Shown: positions 24,901 to 33,827 of the stretch, in pieces
Layout of the letters: each line of letters starts with the position of its first letter
Position numbering within the stretch: position 1 is the first letter of the stretch
Assembly: GCF_036013745.1 (NCBI RefSeq)
Contig: NZ_CP107880.1
Location: 8,866,001-8,930,000 of the forward strand
DNA from: Streptomyces sp. NBC_00483
GTDB lineage: Bacteria > Actinomycetota > Actinomycetes > Streptomycetales > Streptomycetaceae
DNA length: 64,000 bases
Reading direction: 5' to 3'
Position numbers and translations under genes: made by a program
Notes under the pieces: generated by a model
The model's database searches: none
What the model was told of the DNA's origin: nothing
The model's input: the letters and a program-made list of their open reading frames with translations, nothing else

Positions 24901-26162
24901 GCGACAGCAGCGTCCGACAGCCCTGGTCCCTGAGTGAACTCGTCGCCGATCTGAGGTCCGGGCGGACCACGCCCGAGGCGGCCCTGCGGCGCAGCCGCGA
25001 CCGTATCGCGGGGACCGAGGAGCGGGTACGTGCCTGGGTGGCCTTCGATGACAGCGCCGCGGACAGCCTCGCGGCCGTACGTACCGGGGCTCTGGGCGGC
25101 GTCCCGATGGGCGTCAAGGACATCATCGACCTGGGCGGGCTGCCCACCCGCTGCGGATCGGTGCTGCGGGCCGACGCCGGCCCCGCCGAGCGGGACGCCC
25201 CTGTCGTGGAGGCCTGGCGAGCGGCCGGGGCGATCCCCGTCGGCAAGACCGTGACCACGGAGTTCGCCTTCTTCGCACCCGGCCCGACCCGCAACCCCGC
25301 CAACCTGCGGCACACGCCCGGCGGTTCCTCCAGTGGCTCGGCCGCGGCGGTCGCCTCCGGGCAGGTCCCGCTGGCGATCGGCTCCCAGACCGCGGGGTCG
25401 GTGACCCGGCCGGCCGCGTACTGCGGTGTCGCCTCGCTCGTCCTGCGCCACGGGCACCTGTCCACCGACGGCGTCGCCGGCCTCAGCCCCAGCCTCGACG
25501 CCCACGGTGTGTACGCGGCGGGCGCCGCCGATGTCTCCCTCGCCTGGGCGGCCCTCACCGGCGAGCCGGACCCGGCCCGCGACGCACACACCACCCCACG
25601 GATCGCGCTCTGGAACGCGGCCCCCTTGGCAACCGTGTCCGACGAAATGGGTGCGGCGCTTGCCTCCGCCGAGGCCCGACTCACCGACCGTGGCGCGACG
25701 ATCGATGTCTTCCCCCTGGAGGCACTGATCGCCGAAGTGACCACGGCGCACCCGGTGGTGATGGCCTACGAGGCGGCGCGCGAACGCTCCGCCGAGCTGG
25801 AGCGGGCCGATCAACTCAGCGCACCCCTGGCCGGGCTTCTCCGAACCGGTGCGGCCACCTCGGAATCCGACTACCGCGCCGCGTGCCGACTGGTCGCCGC
25901 GGCACGCACCGAACTCGGCGCGCTCCTCACCCAGTACGACGCGGTACTCGGCCCTGCCGCGCCCGGGGCGGCTCCGCAGGGGCTCGACGCCACCGGCGAT
26001 CCGGTGCTCAGCCGCCCGTGGCAGGCCCTCGGTCTGCCCACGGTGGCCGTGCCGGGGCTGCGCAACGCGGCAGGGCTGCCGCTCGGACTCCAGGTGATCG
26101 CGGGATCCGAGGCGGCAGCCCTGCGTGCTGCGGTCTGGGTGGAGCGAAGCCTCAACGGGTGA
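24897..26162 (+). CDS. Amidase signature family hydrolase
   Basis: 421-aa amidase with the Ser-cisSer-Lys triad: Lys in PMGVKDIIDLGG, cis-Ser in the GGSSSGSAAAVASG block and nucleophile Ser in SQTAGSVTRPAAYCG. The end (PTVAVPGLRNAAGLPLGLQ) is typical of AtzF, allophanate-hydrolase and GatA-like members. The GTG at 24897 overlaps the preceding small gene. It may release an aromatic acid from an amide before ring oxidation, which would fit the cluster. It converges on the NTF2-like gene with a weak CCCGTT/AACGGG hairpin (26174-26194) in the 41-bp gap. Confidence 0.87.
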   Translation: MSDSSVRQPWSLSELVADLRSGRTTPEAALRRSRDRIAGTEERVRAWVAFDDSAADSLAAVRTGALGGVPMGVKDIIDLGGLPTRCGSVLRADAGPAERDAPVVEAWRAAGAIPVGKTVTTEFAFFAPGPTRNPANLRHTPGGSSSGSAAAVASGQVPLAIGSQTAGSVTRPAAYCGVASLVLRHGHLSTDGVAGLSPSLDAHGVYAAGAADVSLAWAALTGEPDPARDAHTTPRIALWNAAPLATVSDEMGAALASAEARLTDRGATIDVFPLEALIAEVTTAHPVVMAYEAARERSAELERADQLSAPLAGLLRTGAATSESDYRAACRLVAAARTELGALLTQYDAVLGPAAPGAAPQGLDATGDPVLSRPWQALGLPTVAVPGLRNAAGLPLGLQVIAGSEAAALRAAVWVERSLNG

Positions 26163-26203
26163 GGAAATCCCGGCCCGTTGAGGAGAGGAACGGGGAGAGT
26201 TGC

Positions 26204-26800
26204 TCAGGCGCCGGCAGCGTGCTCATTCGTGTGGTTCGTCCCCGGCGCCTTGAGCAGCACGGACCGCTTCGGATAGCTGCCGACGAAGAAGTCGGGAAGG
26301 TCGGCGATGGCGACGTTCTCGGTCCGGGTCCGGGTGATCTTCCATACGCCGTCGATCCTGCGGAACGCGTTGTTGAGCCGGCTGGCGCGGATCAGGGACT
26401 TGCCGTCCTCGAAGAGCCAGGGCTGGAAGTGGATCCACTGGCCGTCGGCCTCGTCCCCGTACACATGGATCTGCTCCGAGGTGAGCCAGTGGGCGTTCAG
26501 GAGCAGCTTCGGGTCCTGGTCCTGCGGCCAGAAGCGGTTGAAGTGCGCGCGGATCGCCTCCTTGCCCTCGGCCCGGCCGAACTGGCTGTCGTAGTACTCG
26601 CCGACGCCCTCCCAGATGGCGTCGTCGGAGTAGAGGTCGAGGATCAGCTCGATGCGCTGCTCGTCGCTGTCGACCCCGTACTCCGGGCACGGTGTGTCGC
26701 ACAGGAACATGTAACGGGCCTGAATACGGCGGATGTCGGCCTCGCCCTCGAGGACCTCGATGCGCTTGACCAGGGTGTCGATGGTGTCTTGGCTACTCAT
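26204..26800 (-). CDS. NTF2-like (SnoaL-type) protein
   Basis: 198-aa protein of the NTF2-like fold, with the pattern seen in SnoaL-4 and dioxygenase-small-subunit relatives: ADIRRIQARYMFLCD, ELILDLYSDDAIWEGVG, GKEAIRAHFNRFW and a final RIDGVWKITRTRTENV. The ATG at 26798-26800 opens the family-like part; the frame continues upstream without it. It may be a hydratase, isomerase or lyase on a ring-cleavage or hydroxylated intermediate, or a non-catalytic partner. A weak copy of the 17-bp palindrome lies 41 nt before its start. Confidence 0.75.
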   Translation of the reverse strand: MSSQDTIDTLVKRIEVLEGEADIRRIQARYMFLCDTPCPEYGVDSDEQRIELILDLYSDDAIWEGVGEYYDSQFGRAEGKEAIRAHFNRFWPQDQDPKLLLNAHWLTSEQIHVYGDEADGQWIHFQPWLFEDGKSLIRASRLNNAFRRIDGVWKITRTRTENVAIADLPDFFVGSYPKRSVLLKAPGTNHTNEHAAGA

Positions 26801-26841
26801 GTCGGCAGCCTCGCCGCCGCGCGTCCCGGAAGGAACCGCTC

Positions 26842-26858
26842 GGTCCACTGGGCGGATC
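26842..26858. promoter_or_regulatory. 17-bp 6-5-6 pseudo-palindrome, site F (weak)
   Basis: GGTCCA-CTGGG-CGGATC has 4 of 6 paired positions, the weakest copy. It is kept because its near edge lies 41 nt from the start of the NTF2-like gene, the same distance as better copies elsewhere. Confidence 0.4.
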
Positions 26859-26931
26859 GGCGCCGCGTAACCGGCCGTCATCGGGTCGTCACAGGGGTGC
26901 GTGTTCGCGGCCGAAGGGGGGTTGCCAAGAG

Positions 26932-26948
26932 GTTCACGAAGTTTGAAC
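26932..26948. promoter_or_regulatory. candidate IclR autoregulatory site
   Basis: GTTCAC-GAAGT-TTGAAC is an inverted repeat of 6-5-6 architecture with one mismatch in the arms. It lies 39 nt before the IclR start codon in the divergent interval with the NTF2-like gene. The half-site differs from the GGTCCG type but the geometry is the same, so a related regulator may bind. Confidence 0.5.
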
Positions 26949-26987
26949 AATCACCTTTGGTCATTGGTATCGGCGAGGGGAAGCGGT

Positions 26988-27854
26988 ATGCGCGCGAGCG
27001 CCCAGGCAGAACTCGACACCGCGGAGCAGGCCGCCCCGGTGGTCGGGCCCGGGGCCCCCGAACCGCACATGAGCTCCGTGCTCGGCAAGGCGCACCTGGT
27101 GCTCGGAGTCTTCTCCTCCGGCTCGACCTGCCTCGGTCTGAGCGAACTCAGCCGCCGCTCAGGCGTGCCCAAGGCGACCGTGCACCGGATCGGCACCGAG
27201 CTCGTCCAACTCGGCTATCTCAGCCGCACGCCGGACGGGTACCAGCTCGGCTGGCGCATCTTCGAGCTGGGCCGACTGGTCCCCGGACCGGCCCATCTGC
27301 GGGCGGTCGCGCGCCCGGCGATGCTGGATCTGCGGGCCGCGACCCAGGCCGTGGTCCACCTGGCCGTGCCGCACGGCACCGACTGCTGCTACCTGGAACG
27401 CCTCGGCGGCCGCCGGGAGGCAGCCGTCGTCGCGGCCGTCGGTTCGAACGTGTCCCGGCCGCTCACCGTCTCCGGGCGGGTCCTCCTGGCCTACAGCGAC
27501 GACCAGGAGGACGTGATCGCGGAGCTAGAGGCGCAGCGCGCCGACGGATCCCCGTCCTCCGACCGGCTCGACCCGGCGGCGCTGCGCGCCGAGCTGGCCC
27601 AGATCCGCGCCCGCCGATGGGCCCAGGAGCGGGAGTCGTGCATGCACGGCTACAAAAGCTTCGCCGTGCCGATCATGTACTTCGGGGGTGACCGGATCAT
27701 CGGCACGATCGCCGCGACGGTCCCGGCCGACCGCCGCGACGACCAGCAGCTGATCCACGCACTGTTGGCGACGGCGGCCGACATCGGCCGAGGCCTGTAC
27801 CGACAGAACTCCTCCCATACGGGCCCCGGACCGCGGGTCGGCATGGCGGGCTGA
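26988..27854 (+). CDS. IclR family transcriptional regulator (hydroxyquinol cluster)
   Basis: 288-aa regulator. The N-terminal winged helix is at residues 30-90 (SSVLGKAHLVLGVFSSG, LGLSELSRRSGVPKATVHRI). The C-terminal GAF-like effector domain includes LERLGGRREAAV, the SGRVLLAYSDD segment and IIGTIAATVPADR. The ATG at 26988 has GAGGGGAAG upstream. It sits in front of the maleylacetate reductase and hydroxyquinol dioxygenase genes on the same strand, so it probably senses an aromatic intermediate. It shares a divergent interval with the NTF2-like gene. Confidence 0.87.
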   Translation: MRASAQAELDTAEQAAPVVGPGAPEPHMSSVLGKAHLVLGVFSSGSTCLGLSELSRRSGVPKATVHRIGTELVQLGYLSRTPDGYQLGWRIFELGRLVPGPAHLRAVARPAMLDLRAATQAVVHLAVPHGTDCCYLERLGGRREAAVVAAVGSNVSRPLTVSGRVLLAYSDDQEDVIAELEAQRADGSPSSDRLDPAALRAELAQIRARRWAQERESCMHGYKSFAVPIMYFGGDRIIGTIAATVPADRRDDQQLIHALLATAADIGRGLYRQNSSHTGPGPRVGMAG

Positions 27855-27881
27855 GGGGGGCGACGGGTGATGGAGTCCGTC

Positions 27882-27898
27882 GGTCCGGCCACCGGACT
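27882..27898. promoter_or_regulatory. 17-bp 6-5-6 pseudo-palindrome, site G
   Basis: GGTCCG-GCCAC-CGGACT, 5 of 6 arm positions paired. It lies in the 86-bp interval after the IclR gene, with 42 nt between it and the maleylacetate reductase ATG at 27941. This is a good candidate operator for the two-gene ring-cleavage transcript. Confidence 0.6.
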
Positions 27899-27940
27899 GC
27901 CTCACTGCTCCGCACCCTCGGCCCAGGCAGTATGGGCGGA

Positions 27941-28996
27941 ATGAAGTTCGCACACGAAACCCCCGCGCAGCGCGCCGTGTTCGCGCCGGGGGAGGCCGTC
28001 CGCACCGTCGTCGACGAAGTGGCCCGGCTCGGATCGGGACGCGTCCTGATCGTCGGCGGCCCCTCCGCCAGGGCCCTGACCACGGAGCTCTCCGAGCACC
28101 TGACCGGGGCGCGGGTCCACGACGAGGTGGTCGAGCACGTCCCGGTCGAGGCCGCCGAGCGGGCCCGCGCGGTCGCGCACGAGCACGCCGCCGACGCGTT
28201 GGTGTGTGTCGGAGGAGGCTCGGCGACCGGCCTCGCCAAGGCCGTCGCCCTCACCACCAAACTGCCGATCGTCGCCGTCCCCACCACCTACGCCGGCTCG
28301 GAGGCGACCAACGTCTGGGGGCTGACCCGGGACGGCGTCAAGACCACCGGCGTGGACGCCGCGGTGCTCCCGGCCACCGTCGTCTACGACGCCTCGCTCC
28401 TGCTCACCCTCCCCGGCGCACTCGCGGTCGCCAGCGGCCTCAACGCCCTCGCACACTGCGTCGACGCGATGTGGGGGCCGCGCGCCGACCCCATCGACCG
28501 CGCCATGGCACAAGAGGCGGCCCGCGCGCTGAGCGCCGGTCTGCCCGAAGTCGGCGCGCACCCCGACCGGTTGGCCGGGCACGAGCAGATGCTCTACGGC
28601 GCCTACCTTGCCGCCGTCGTCTTCGCCTCCGCAGGATCCGGCCTGCACCACAAGATCTGCCATGTGCTGGGCGGCCGTTTCGACCTCCCGCACGCGCAGA
28701 CCCACGCCGCCGTTCTGCCGCACGTCCTGGCCCTCAACGCGCCCCACGCCCCCGAGGCCGAGCGCAGGGTCGCCGCAGCACTCGACGCACCCACCGCCAC
28801 CGAGGGCCTCGCCGCCCTCTACGCCCGCCTGGACGCGCCCACTTCGCTCAAGGAACTGGGCATGCCGGAGAGCGGCATCGCCGAAGCCGTGGCCCCCGTC
28901 CTCGCCGCCGTGCCGGAAGGCAACCCCGCCCCCGTGACCCGGGACCGGCTCAGCGCACTGCTGCGGGCGGCCTGGGAAGGAGACATCCCGCGATGA
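27941..28996 (+). CDS. Maleylacetate reductase
   Basis: 351-aa iron-type alcohol dehydrogenase family enzyme that reduces maleylacetate to 3-oxoadipate with NAD(P)H. The N terminus [19 protein letters not shown] is characteristic. The nucleotide site is [17 protein letters not shown], followed by [15 protein letters not shown]. The metal-site region is [11 protein letters not shown] and [22 protein letters not shown] chose the second ATG (27941); an in-frame ATG at 27932 would add three residues. Its stop overlaps the dioxygenase start by 4 bp. The pair performs the last two steps of the hydroxyquinol route. Confidence 0.9.
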   Translation: MKFAHETPAQRAVFAPGEAVRTVVDEVARLGSGRVLIVGGPSARALTTELSEHLTGARVHDEVVEHVPVEAAERARAVAHEHAADALVCVGGGSATGLAKAVALTTKLPIVAVPTTYAGSEATNVWGLTRDGVKTTGVDAAVLPATVVYDASLLLTLPGALAVASGLNALAHCVDAMWGPRADPIDRAMAQEAARALSAGLPEVGAHPDRLAGHEQMLYGAYLAAVVFASAGSGLHHKICHVLGGRFDLPHAQTHAAVLPHVLALNAPHAPEAERRVAAALDAPTATEGLAALYARLDAPTSLKELGMPESGIAEAVAPVLAAVPEGNPAPVTRDRLSALLRAAWEGDIPR

Positions 28997-29895
28997 CCAC
29001 CCACCCGACACGGACGGCACCCGGACCCGAACAGCAGAGCCGCGAGGCAGAACTCACCGACCGCGTCACGGCCTCCTTCGACAACTGCCCGGACCCCCGG
29101 CTGCGGCAGCTGATGAGCGGCCTCGTGCGTCATCTGCACGCCTACGTCCGAGAGGTCCGGCTCACGGAGGAGGAGTGGAACCGGGCCATCGACTTCCTCA
29201 CCCGCTGCGGCGACATCACCGACGACCGCCGCCAGGAGTTCATCCTCCTGTCCGACGTCCTCGGCGCGTCCATGCAGACCGTCACCGTCAACAACGAGGC
29301 GCACGGCGACGCCACCGAGGCCACCGTCTTCGGCCCCTTCTTCGTGGAGGACTCGCCCGCCGTACCGCTCGGCGGCGACATCTCCGCCGGTGCGCCCGGG
29401 GAACCCTGCTGGGTCGAGGGGACGGTCATCGACACGGCCGGCACACCACTGGCGGGGGCCCGGATCGAGGTGTGGGAGGCGGACGAGACCGGCCACTACG
29501 ACGTCCAGTACGACGACCACCGGACCGCCGCGCGAGGCCACCTGGTCACCGACTCCCAGGGGCGGTTCCGCTTCTGGGCGGTGACCCCGACGCCGTATCC
29601 GATCCCGCACGACGGCCCGGTGGGGGAGTTGCTGGAGTCGGTGGGCCGCTCCCCGATGCGCGCCTCGCACCTGCACTTCAAGGTGACGCACGAGGACTGC
29701 CGCACGCTGGTGACCCACATCTTCGTGCGGGGCGACGAACTCCTCGACTCCGACGCGGTGTTCGGCGTCCGGGACTCCCTGGTGAAGGACTTCGAGCAGC
29801 ACCCCGCCGACGCCCCCACACCGGATGGCCGGACCGTCCAGGGACCCTGGACGCGGGCACGCTTCGACATCGTCCTCGCGCCCGCGAAGGCCTGA
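28993..29895 (+). CDS. Hydroxyquinol 1,2-dioxygenase (intradiol)
   Basis: 300-aa non-haem Fe(III) dioxygenase that opens hydroxyquinol to maleylacetate. The N-terminal dimerisation domain (residues about 25-105) is followed by the catalytic barrel. Iron ligands are the two tyrosines in GHYDVQY and [10 protein letters not shown] and the two histidines in RASHLHFKV. The [16 protein letters not shown] block and the [15 protein letters not shown] segment are typical. The hydroxyquinol subtype rather than catechol is inferred from the paired maleylacetate reductase. The ATG overlaps the previous stop (ATGA). Confidence 0.9.
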   Translation: MTTHPTRTAPGPEQQSREAELTDRVTASFDNCPDPRLRQLMSGLVRHLHAYVREVRLTEEEWNRAIDFLTRCGDITDDRRQEFILLSDVLGASMQTVTVNNEAHGDATEATVFGPFFVEDSPAVPLGGDISAGAPGEPCWVEGTVIDTAGTPLAGARIEVWEADETGHYDVQYDDHRTAARGHLVTDSQGRFRFWAVTPTPYPIPHDGPVGELLESVGRSPMRASHLHFKVTHEDCRTLVTHIFVRGDELLDSDAVFGVRDSLVKDFEQHPADAPTPDGRTVQGPWTRARFDIVLAPAKA

Positions 29896-29920
29896 AGGGC
29901 GGCTCGTCCCGTACGTGGTG

Positions 29921-30961
29921 TCAGCTCGCCTGTGCGAGTCCCAGCGCCACGTCGACGATCATGTCCTCCTGACCGCCGACCAGGCCGCGCTTGCCGACCT
30001 CGACGAGGATCGTGCGGACGTCGATGCCGTAGCGCTCGGCGGCCGCCTCCGCGTGGCGCAGGAAGGAGCCGTAGACCCCGGCGTAGCCGAGCGTGAGGGT
30101 CTCGCGGTCGACGCGGACCGGGCGGTCCTGGAGCGGGCGCACCAGGTCCTCGGCCGCGTCCTGGAGGGCGAACAGGTCGCAACCGTGCTTCCAGTCGTTG
30201 AGGTCGGCCACCGCGATGAACGCCTCGATGGGGCAGTTGCCCGCGCCCGCGCCCTGGCCGGCGAGCGAGGCGTCGACGCGGGTCACGCCCTCCTCCACCG
30301 CGGTCATGGAGTTGGCCACGGAGAGCGAGAGGTTCTCGTGGGCGTGGATGCCGAGTTCGGTGGCCGGGTCGAGGACGTCGCGGTAGGCGCGCATCCGCTC
30401 GCGGACGCCGTCCATCATGAGGCGGCCGCCGGAGTCGGTGACGTAGACGCAGTGGGCGCCGTAGGACTCCATGAGCTTGGCCTGCCCGGCCAGCGTCTTG
30501 GCATCGGCCATGTGGCTCATCATCAGGAAGCCGGAGACGTCCATGCCCAACTCGCGTGCCGTGGCGATGTGTTGGGCCGAGACGTCGGCCTCGGTGCAGT
30601 GCGTGGCCACCCGCACCGAGCGGACCCCGAGCGCATACGCCCGCTTGAGTTCCTCGATGGTGCCGATGCCGGGCAGCAGGAGGGTGGTGAGGCGGGCGTT
30701 GGTGATGTGCGCGGCCGCGGTCTCGATCCACTCCCAGTCGGTGTGGCTGCCGGGGCCGTAGTTGAGGGATCCTCCGGCGAGGCCGTCGCCGTGGGACACC
30801 TCGATCCCGTCGACACCGGCCGCGTCGAGGGCGCCCACGATCCTCCCGAGCTGCTCCGGCGCGATGCGGTGCCGGATGGCGTGCATGCCGTCGCGCAGGG
30901 TGACGTCCTGGATGAACAGCTTGGTGTCATGTGTGGCGGTGTGTGCGGCGGTGGCACTCAT
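29921..30961 (-). CDS. mhpE: 4-hydroxy-2-oxovalerate aldolase
   Basis: 346-aa class II aldolase of the DmpG/MhpE family, splitting 4-hydroxy-2-oxovalerate into pyruvate and acetaldehyde. The N-terminal [16 protein letters not shown] contains the metal-binding Asp, and the metal His pair is in [23 protein letters not shown] and [20 protein letters not shown] are also present. It overlaps the acetaldehyde dehydrogenase gene by 4 bp, and in this family the two enzymes form a channelling complex. It is the third gene of the mhpD-F-E transcript. Confidence 0.93.
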   Translation of the reverse strand: MSATAAHTATHDTKLFIQDVTLRDGMHAIRHRIAPEQLGRIVGALDAAGVDGIEVSHGDGLAGGSLNYGPGSHTDWEWIETAAAHITNARLTTLLLPGIGTIEELKRAYALGVRSVRVATHCTEADVSAQHIATARELGMDVSGFLMMSHMADAKTLAGQAKLMESYGAHCVYVTDSGGRLMMDGVRERMRAYRDVLDPATELGIHAHENLSLSVANSMTAVEEGVTRVDASLAGQGAGAGNCPIEAFIAVADLNDWKHGCDLFALQDAAEDLVRPLQDRPVRVDRETLTLGYAGVYGSFLRHAEAAAERYGIDVRTILVEVGKRGLVGGQEDMIVDVALGLAQAS

Positions 30962-31923
30962 GCGTCGGCTCCCTGGAGGTCGGTGGCGCGGGGGAGTTGG
31001 GTGGCGCGGGCGGCCATGGCCTCGGCCATCCGCAGGGCCGCGCTGGTCATGATGTCGAGGTTCCCCGCGTACGCCGGAAGGTAGTGGGCGGCCCCCTCGA
31101 CCTCGAGGAAGACGGACACCTGGTGGGTGACCGGGGCCGTGGTGAGGGTGTGCACCGGCTGGTCGGCGGGGACCGGCGTGATCTGCACCTGCTGCTTGAG
31201 GCGGTAGCCCGGAACGTACGTGGACACCTCGTCGACCCGCTTGGCGACGGCTGCGCGGATGGCGTCGTGGGAGGCCTCGTCGGGCGCGTTCACCAGCGCG
31301 AGCACGGTGTCCCGCATGATCAGCGGCGGCTCCGCCGGGTTGAGGACGATGACGGCCTTGCCGCGGTCCGCGCCGCCGACGGTCTGGATCGCGTGGCTGG
31401 TCGTCTCGGTGAACTCGTCGATGTTCGCGCGGGTGCCGGGCCCCGCGCTCTTCGACGCGATCGAGGCGACGATCTCCGCGTACGGGACCGGTGCTACGGA
31501 GGACACGGCGGCGACGATCGGGATGGTGGCCTGGCCGCCGCACGTCACCATGTTCACGTTGTCCGCGGCGACGTGGTCGTCGAGATTGACCGCCGGGATC
31601 ACCATCGGGCCGATGGCGGCGGGCGTCAGGTCGACGAGCTGCTTGCCGTACGGGGCGAGCGCCTGGGCGTTCGCGACGTGCGCCTTCGCGGACGTCGCGT
31701 CGAAGACGATGCGGATGTCCTCGAAGCCGTCCATCGCGATCAGGCCCTGGACGCCCTCGGCGGTGACCGGGACGCCGAGCCGCTCGGCGCGGGCGAGTCC
31801 GTCGGAGGCGGGGTCGATGCCGACCATCGCGCCCATTTCGAGGGTGTCCGAGAGGCGGAGCACCTTGATCATCAGGTCGGTGCCGATATTGCCCGAGCCG
31901 ATGACGGCGACCTTGGTCTTCAT
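30958..31923 (-). CDS. mhpF: Acetaldehyde dehydrogenase (acylating)
   Basis: 321-aa enzyme that converts acetaldehyde, CoA and NAD to acetyl-CoA, partner of the aldolase. Motifs are the N-terminal Rossmann [15 protein letters not shown], the catalytic Cys in [34 protein letters not shown] and the C-terminal [15 protein letters not shown]. The length equals the family norm. It is 3 bp behind the hydratase gene and overlaps the aldolase gene by 4 bp. Confidence 0.94.
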   Translation of the reverse strand: MKTKVAVIGSGNIGTDLMIKVLRLSDTLEMGAMVGIDPASDGLARAERLGVPVTAEGVQGLIAMDGFEDIRIVFDATSAKAHVANAQALAPYGKQLVDLTPAAIGPMVIPAVNLDDHVAADNVNMVTCGGQATIPIVAAVSSVAPVPYAEIVASIASKSAGPGTRANIDEFTETTSHAIQTVGGADRGKAVIVLNPAEPPLIMRDTVLALVNAPDEASHDAIRAAVAKRVDEVSTYVPGYRLKQQVQITPVPADQPVHTLTTAPVTHQVSVFLEVEGAAHYLPAYAGNLDIMTSAALRMAEAMAARATQLPRATDLQGADA

Positions 31924-31926
31924 GCT

Positions 31927-32766
31927 TCAGGCTCCTTCGTGGCCGGGGGCGGTGGCGTGGAAGCGGACGGAGACCGAGCCGAGTCCGCTGATGTCGGCGG
32001 TGAACACGTCGCCGGCCGCGGCGGGCACCATCGGTCCGAGCGCGCCGGACAGCACGACCTGGCCCGCGCGCAGGGGGTCGCCGACGTCGCGCGCGGTCCG
32101 GGCGAGCCAGCCGAGTGCGGTGAGCGGATCGCCCAGGCAGGCCGCGCCGTTGCCGGTGGACACCGTCTCCTCGTGCCGCTTCATCGTCATGTCCGCCTCG
32201 ACGGGCTCGAACTCGGTGAGCGGCTTGGCCGGGCCCCCGATGACGTACAGCGCGGAGGAGCCGTTGTCGGCGACGGTGTCACCGAAGGTGATGTCCCAGT
32301 CGGCGATCCGGCTGTCCACGATCTCCAGAGCGGGGACCGCGTGCGCCACGGCGGCGCGGATCTGCGCGTCGTCGAGGGGGCCGTCGGCGAGGTCCGCGCC
32401 CAGGACGAACGCGATCTCCGCCTCGACCTTGGGCTGGAGCAGCCCGCCGACCGGCACGGAGGCCCCGTCCTCGACACTCATGTCGGCGAACAGCACCCCG
32501 AAGTCCGGTTGATCCACGCCCAGTTGCCGCTGCACGGCGGGCGAGGTGAGGCCGATCTTGCGGCCGGTGACGCGGCCGCCCGCTTCGAGGCGGTGTGCGG
32601 TGAGCAGCTCCTGGACGGCGTAGGCCGCCTTCACGTCGTCGCTGCCGATCAGGTCGCGCACCGGGGGACAGGGCACGTGGTCGGCGGCGGCGCGCAGCAG
32701 CCGCCGCGCCGCCTGTGCGACGGCGTCGTTGCCCGGGGAGGTGTCGCCGGGGGAGATCTCGTTCAT
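31927..32766 (-). CDS. mhpD: 2-keto-4-pentenoate hydratase
   Basis: 279-aa hydratase of the MhpD/DmpE family, adding water to 2-hydroxypenta-2,4-dienoate in the meta pathway. Diagnostic parts are [41 protein letters not shown] (metal Glu residues) and [13 protein letters not shown]. The ATG at 32764-32766 follows GGGGG closely. It is the first gene of mhpD-F-E, with a perfect palindrome 43 nt upstream and the IclR gene behind that. The pathway end products are pyruvate and acetyl-CoA. Confidence 0.92.
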   Translation of the reverse strand: MNEISPGDTSPGNDAVAQAARRLLRAAADHVPCPPVRDLIGSDDVKAAYAVQELLTAHRLEAGGRVTGRKIGLTSPAVQRQLGVDQPDFGVLFADMSVEDGASVPVGGLLQPKVEAEIAFVLGADLADGPLDDAQIRAAVAHAVPALEIVDSRIADWDITFGDTVADNGSSALYVIGGPAKPLTEFEPVEADMTMKRHEETVSTGNGAACLGDPLTALGWLARTARDVGDPLRAGQVVLSGALGPMVPAAAGDVFTADISGLGSVSVRFHATAPGHEGA

Positions 32767-32807
32767 GCCCCCAGCTTGGACAAGAGGGGCGCCCAGGGCC
32801 CAGGATT

Positions 32808-32828
32808 GAGTTCCGTCTGGCGGAACTC
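32808..32828. promoter_or_regulatory. perfect IclR-type palindrome before mhpD (site M)
   Basis: GAGTTCCG-TCTGG-CGGAACTC is a perfect 8-bp inverted repeat with 5-bp spacer, the best copy of the 6-5-6 motif (core 32810-32826). It lies 43 nt before the mhpD start and 9 nt after the stop of the upstream IclR gene, so the operon promoter must lie in this 71-bp gap or overlap the IclR end. Confidence 0.72.
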
Positions 32829-32837
32829 GTTCGTGGT

Positions 32838-33602
32838 TCAGTGCTTGCGCAGTTCCTCGCGGCGGCCGAGCGTCGCCGAGATTCCGGCCGCGGCCGCGCG
32901 CACGCTGTTGGCGTGCCGGGCGGGCTGGAACCGGTGCACCGGTCCGGTGACACTGACCGCCGCCACGATCTCGTCCGCCGGCCCGAAGATCCCGGCCGCG
33001 ACACACACGATGCCGACCGCCGACTCCTCGTATTCGAAGGCGACACCCTTCGTGACGACGTCGGACAACTGCCGTGTCAGTACGTCGACGTTGGTGATGG
33101 TCCGGGGTGCCTTGCGCTCCAACGGCCCGCGCAGCGTGGCCTCGCGCACCTCGGCCGGGGAGTGGGCCAGCAGCACCTTCCCGATCGCCGTCGCGTGCAG
33201 CGGCATCCGGCCGCCGAGCCGGGAGGGCGAGTCGGCCTGCTGGTGGCCGCCCATCTTGGCGACGTAGACGACCTCGGTGCCCTCGCGCGTCCCCAGATGG
33301 ACAAGTTCATGGGTGCGTACGAAGAGGTCCTCCAGGAAGGGGGTGGCCACTTCGAGCAGCCCGCGCTCGACCGACGCGCGCATCCCCAGCTCGAAGACGA
33401 GCCCGGACAGGCGATAGCGCCCCTGGACGCGGTCGAGGAGCCGGGCCGCCACGAGATCGCCGAGGACCCGGTGCAGGGTGCTCTTGGCGAAGTCCGTACG
33501 CCGCTGCAGCTCGGCGAACCCGAGGGTGGTGTCCTCGACGGTGAAGGCCTGCAGCACGGTGAGGGCCTTGGCCAGGACGCCGCTGGGCGCGTCGTCGCTC
33601 AA
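32838..33602 (-). CDS. IclR family transcriptional regulator (mhp genes)
   Basis: 254-aa regulator with a winged helix at residues 8-70 (VLAKALTVLQAFTVEDTTLGFAEL, TDFAKSTLHRVLGDL). A GAF-like sensor domain follows, including VHLGTREGTEVVYVAKM, the LHATAIGKVLLAHSPAEV segment and the VCVAAGIFGPADEIVAAVSVTG block. It is on the same strand as mhpD-F-E and 71 bp upstream, separated by a perfect palindrome. It could be cotranscribed or act as a local activator or repressor. It is divergent from an SDR gene over 225 bp. Confidence 0.87.
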   Translation of the reverse strand: MSDDAPSGVLAKALTVLQAFTVEDTTLGFAELQRRTDFAKSTLHRVLGDLVAARLLDRVQGRYRLSGLVFELGMRASVERGLLEVATPFLEDLFVRTHELVHLGTREGTEVVYVAKMGGHQQADSPSRLGGRMPLHATAIGKVLLAHSPAEVREATLRGPLERKAPRTITNVDVLTRQLSDVVTKGVAFEYEESAVGIVCVAAGIFGPADEIVAAVSVTGPVHRFQPARHANSVRAAAAGISATLGRREELRKH

Positions 33603-33827
33603 GGTGCCTTCCTCCTTCCCCGGTCCGGTCTCCGGTTGTCTCGGGCTGCCGTCCGGCCGCCTGTGTGTCCGGCTCCCACCTGGTGGTGGCCCGTCAGCTC
33701 AATCTACGTGTGGGCGGGGCGGAAGGTGTGTGAGCGGCTCGATCATGGGCGCCGCGCCTGAGACCATGGCCGACGCCCCGGCCCGCCCCCGTCCACGTAC
33801 GCACCGAACCATCAAGAGGAGACCGAC

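Noticed and set aside
30931..33267. Long plus-strand open frames opposite mhpF, mhpD and IclR
   Set aside because: They are antisense shadows typical of GC-rich genes. The products are Val/Gly/Arg-rich and match nothing, while the minus strand carries well-known enzymes.
33622..33638. GGTCCG-GTCTC-CGGTTG upstream of the mhp IclR gene as another 6-5-6 site
   Set aside because: The right arm pairs poorly and the distance to the start (19 nt) does not match the 41-44 or 72-74 nt classes.
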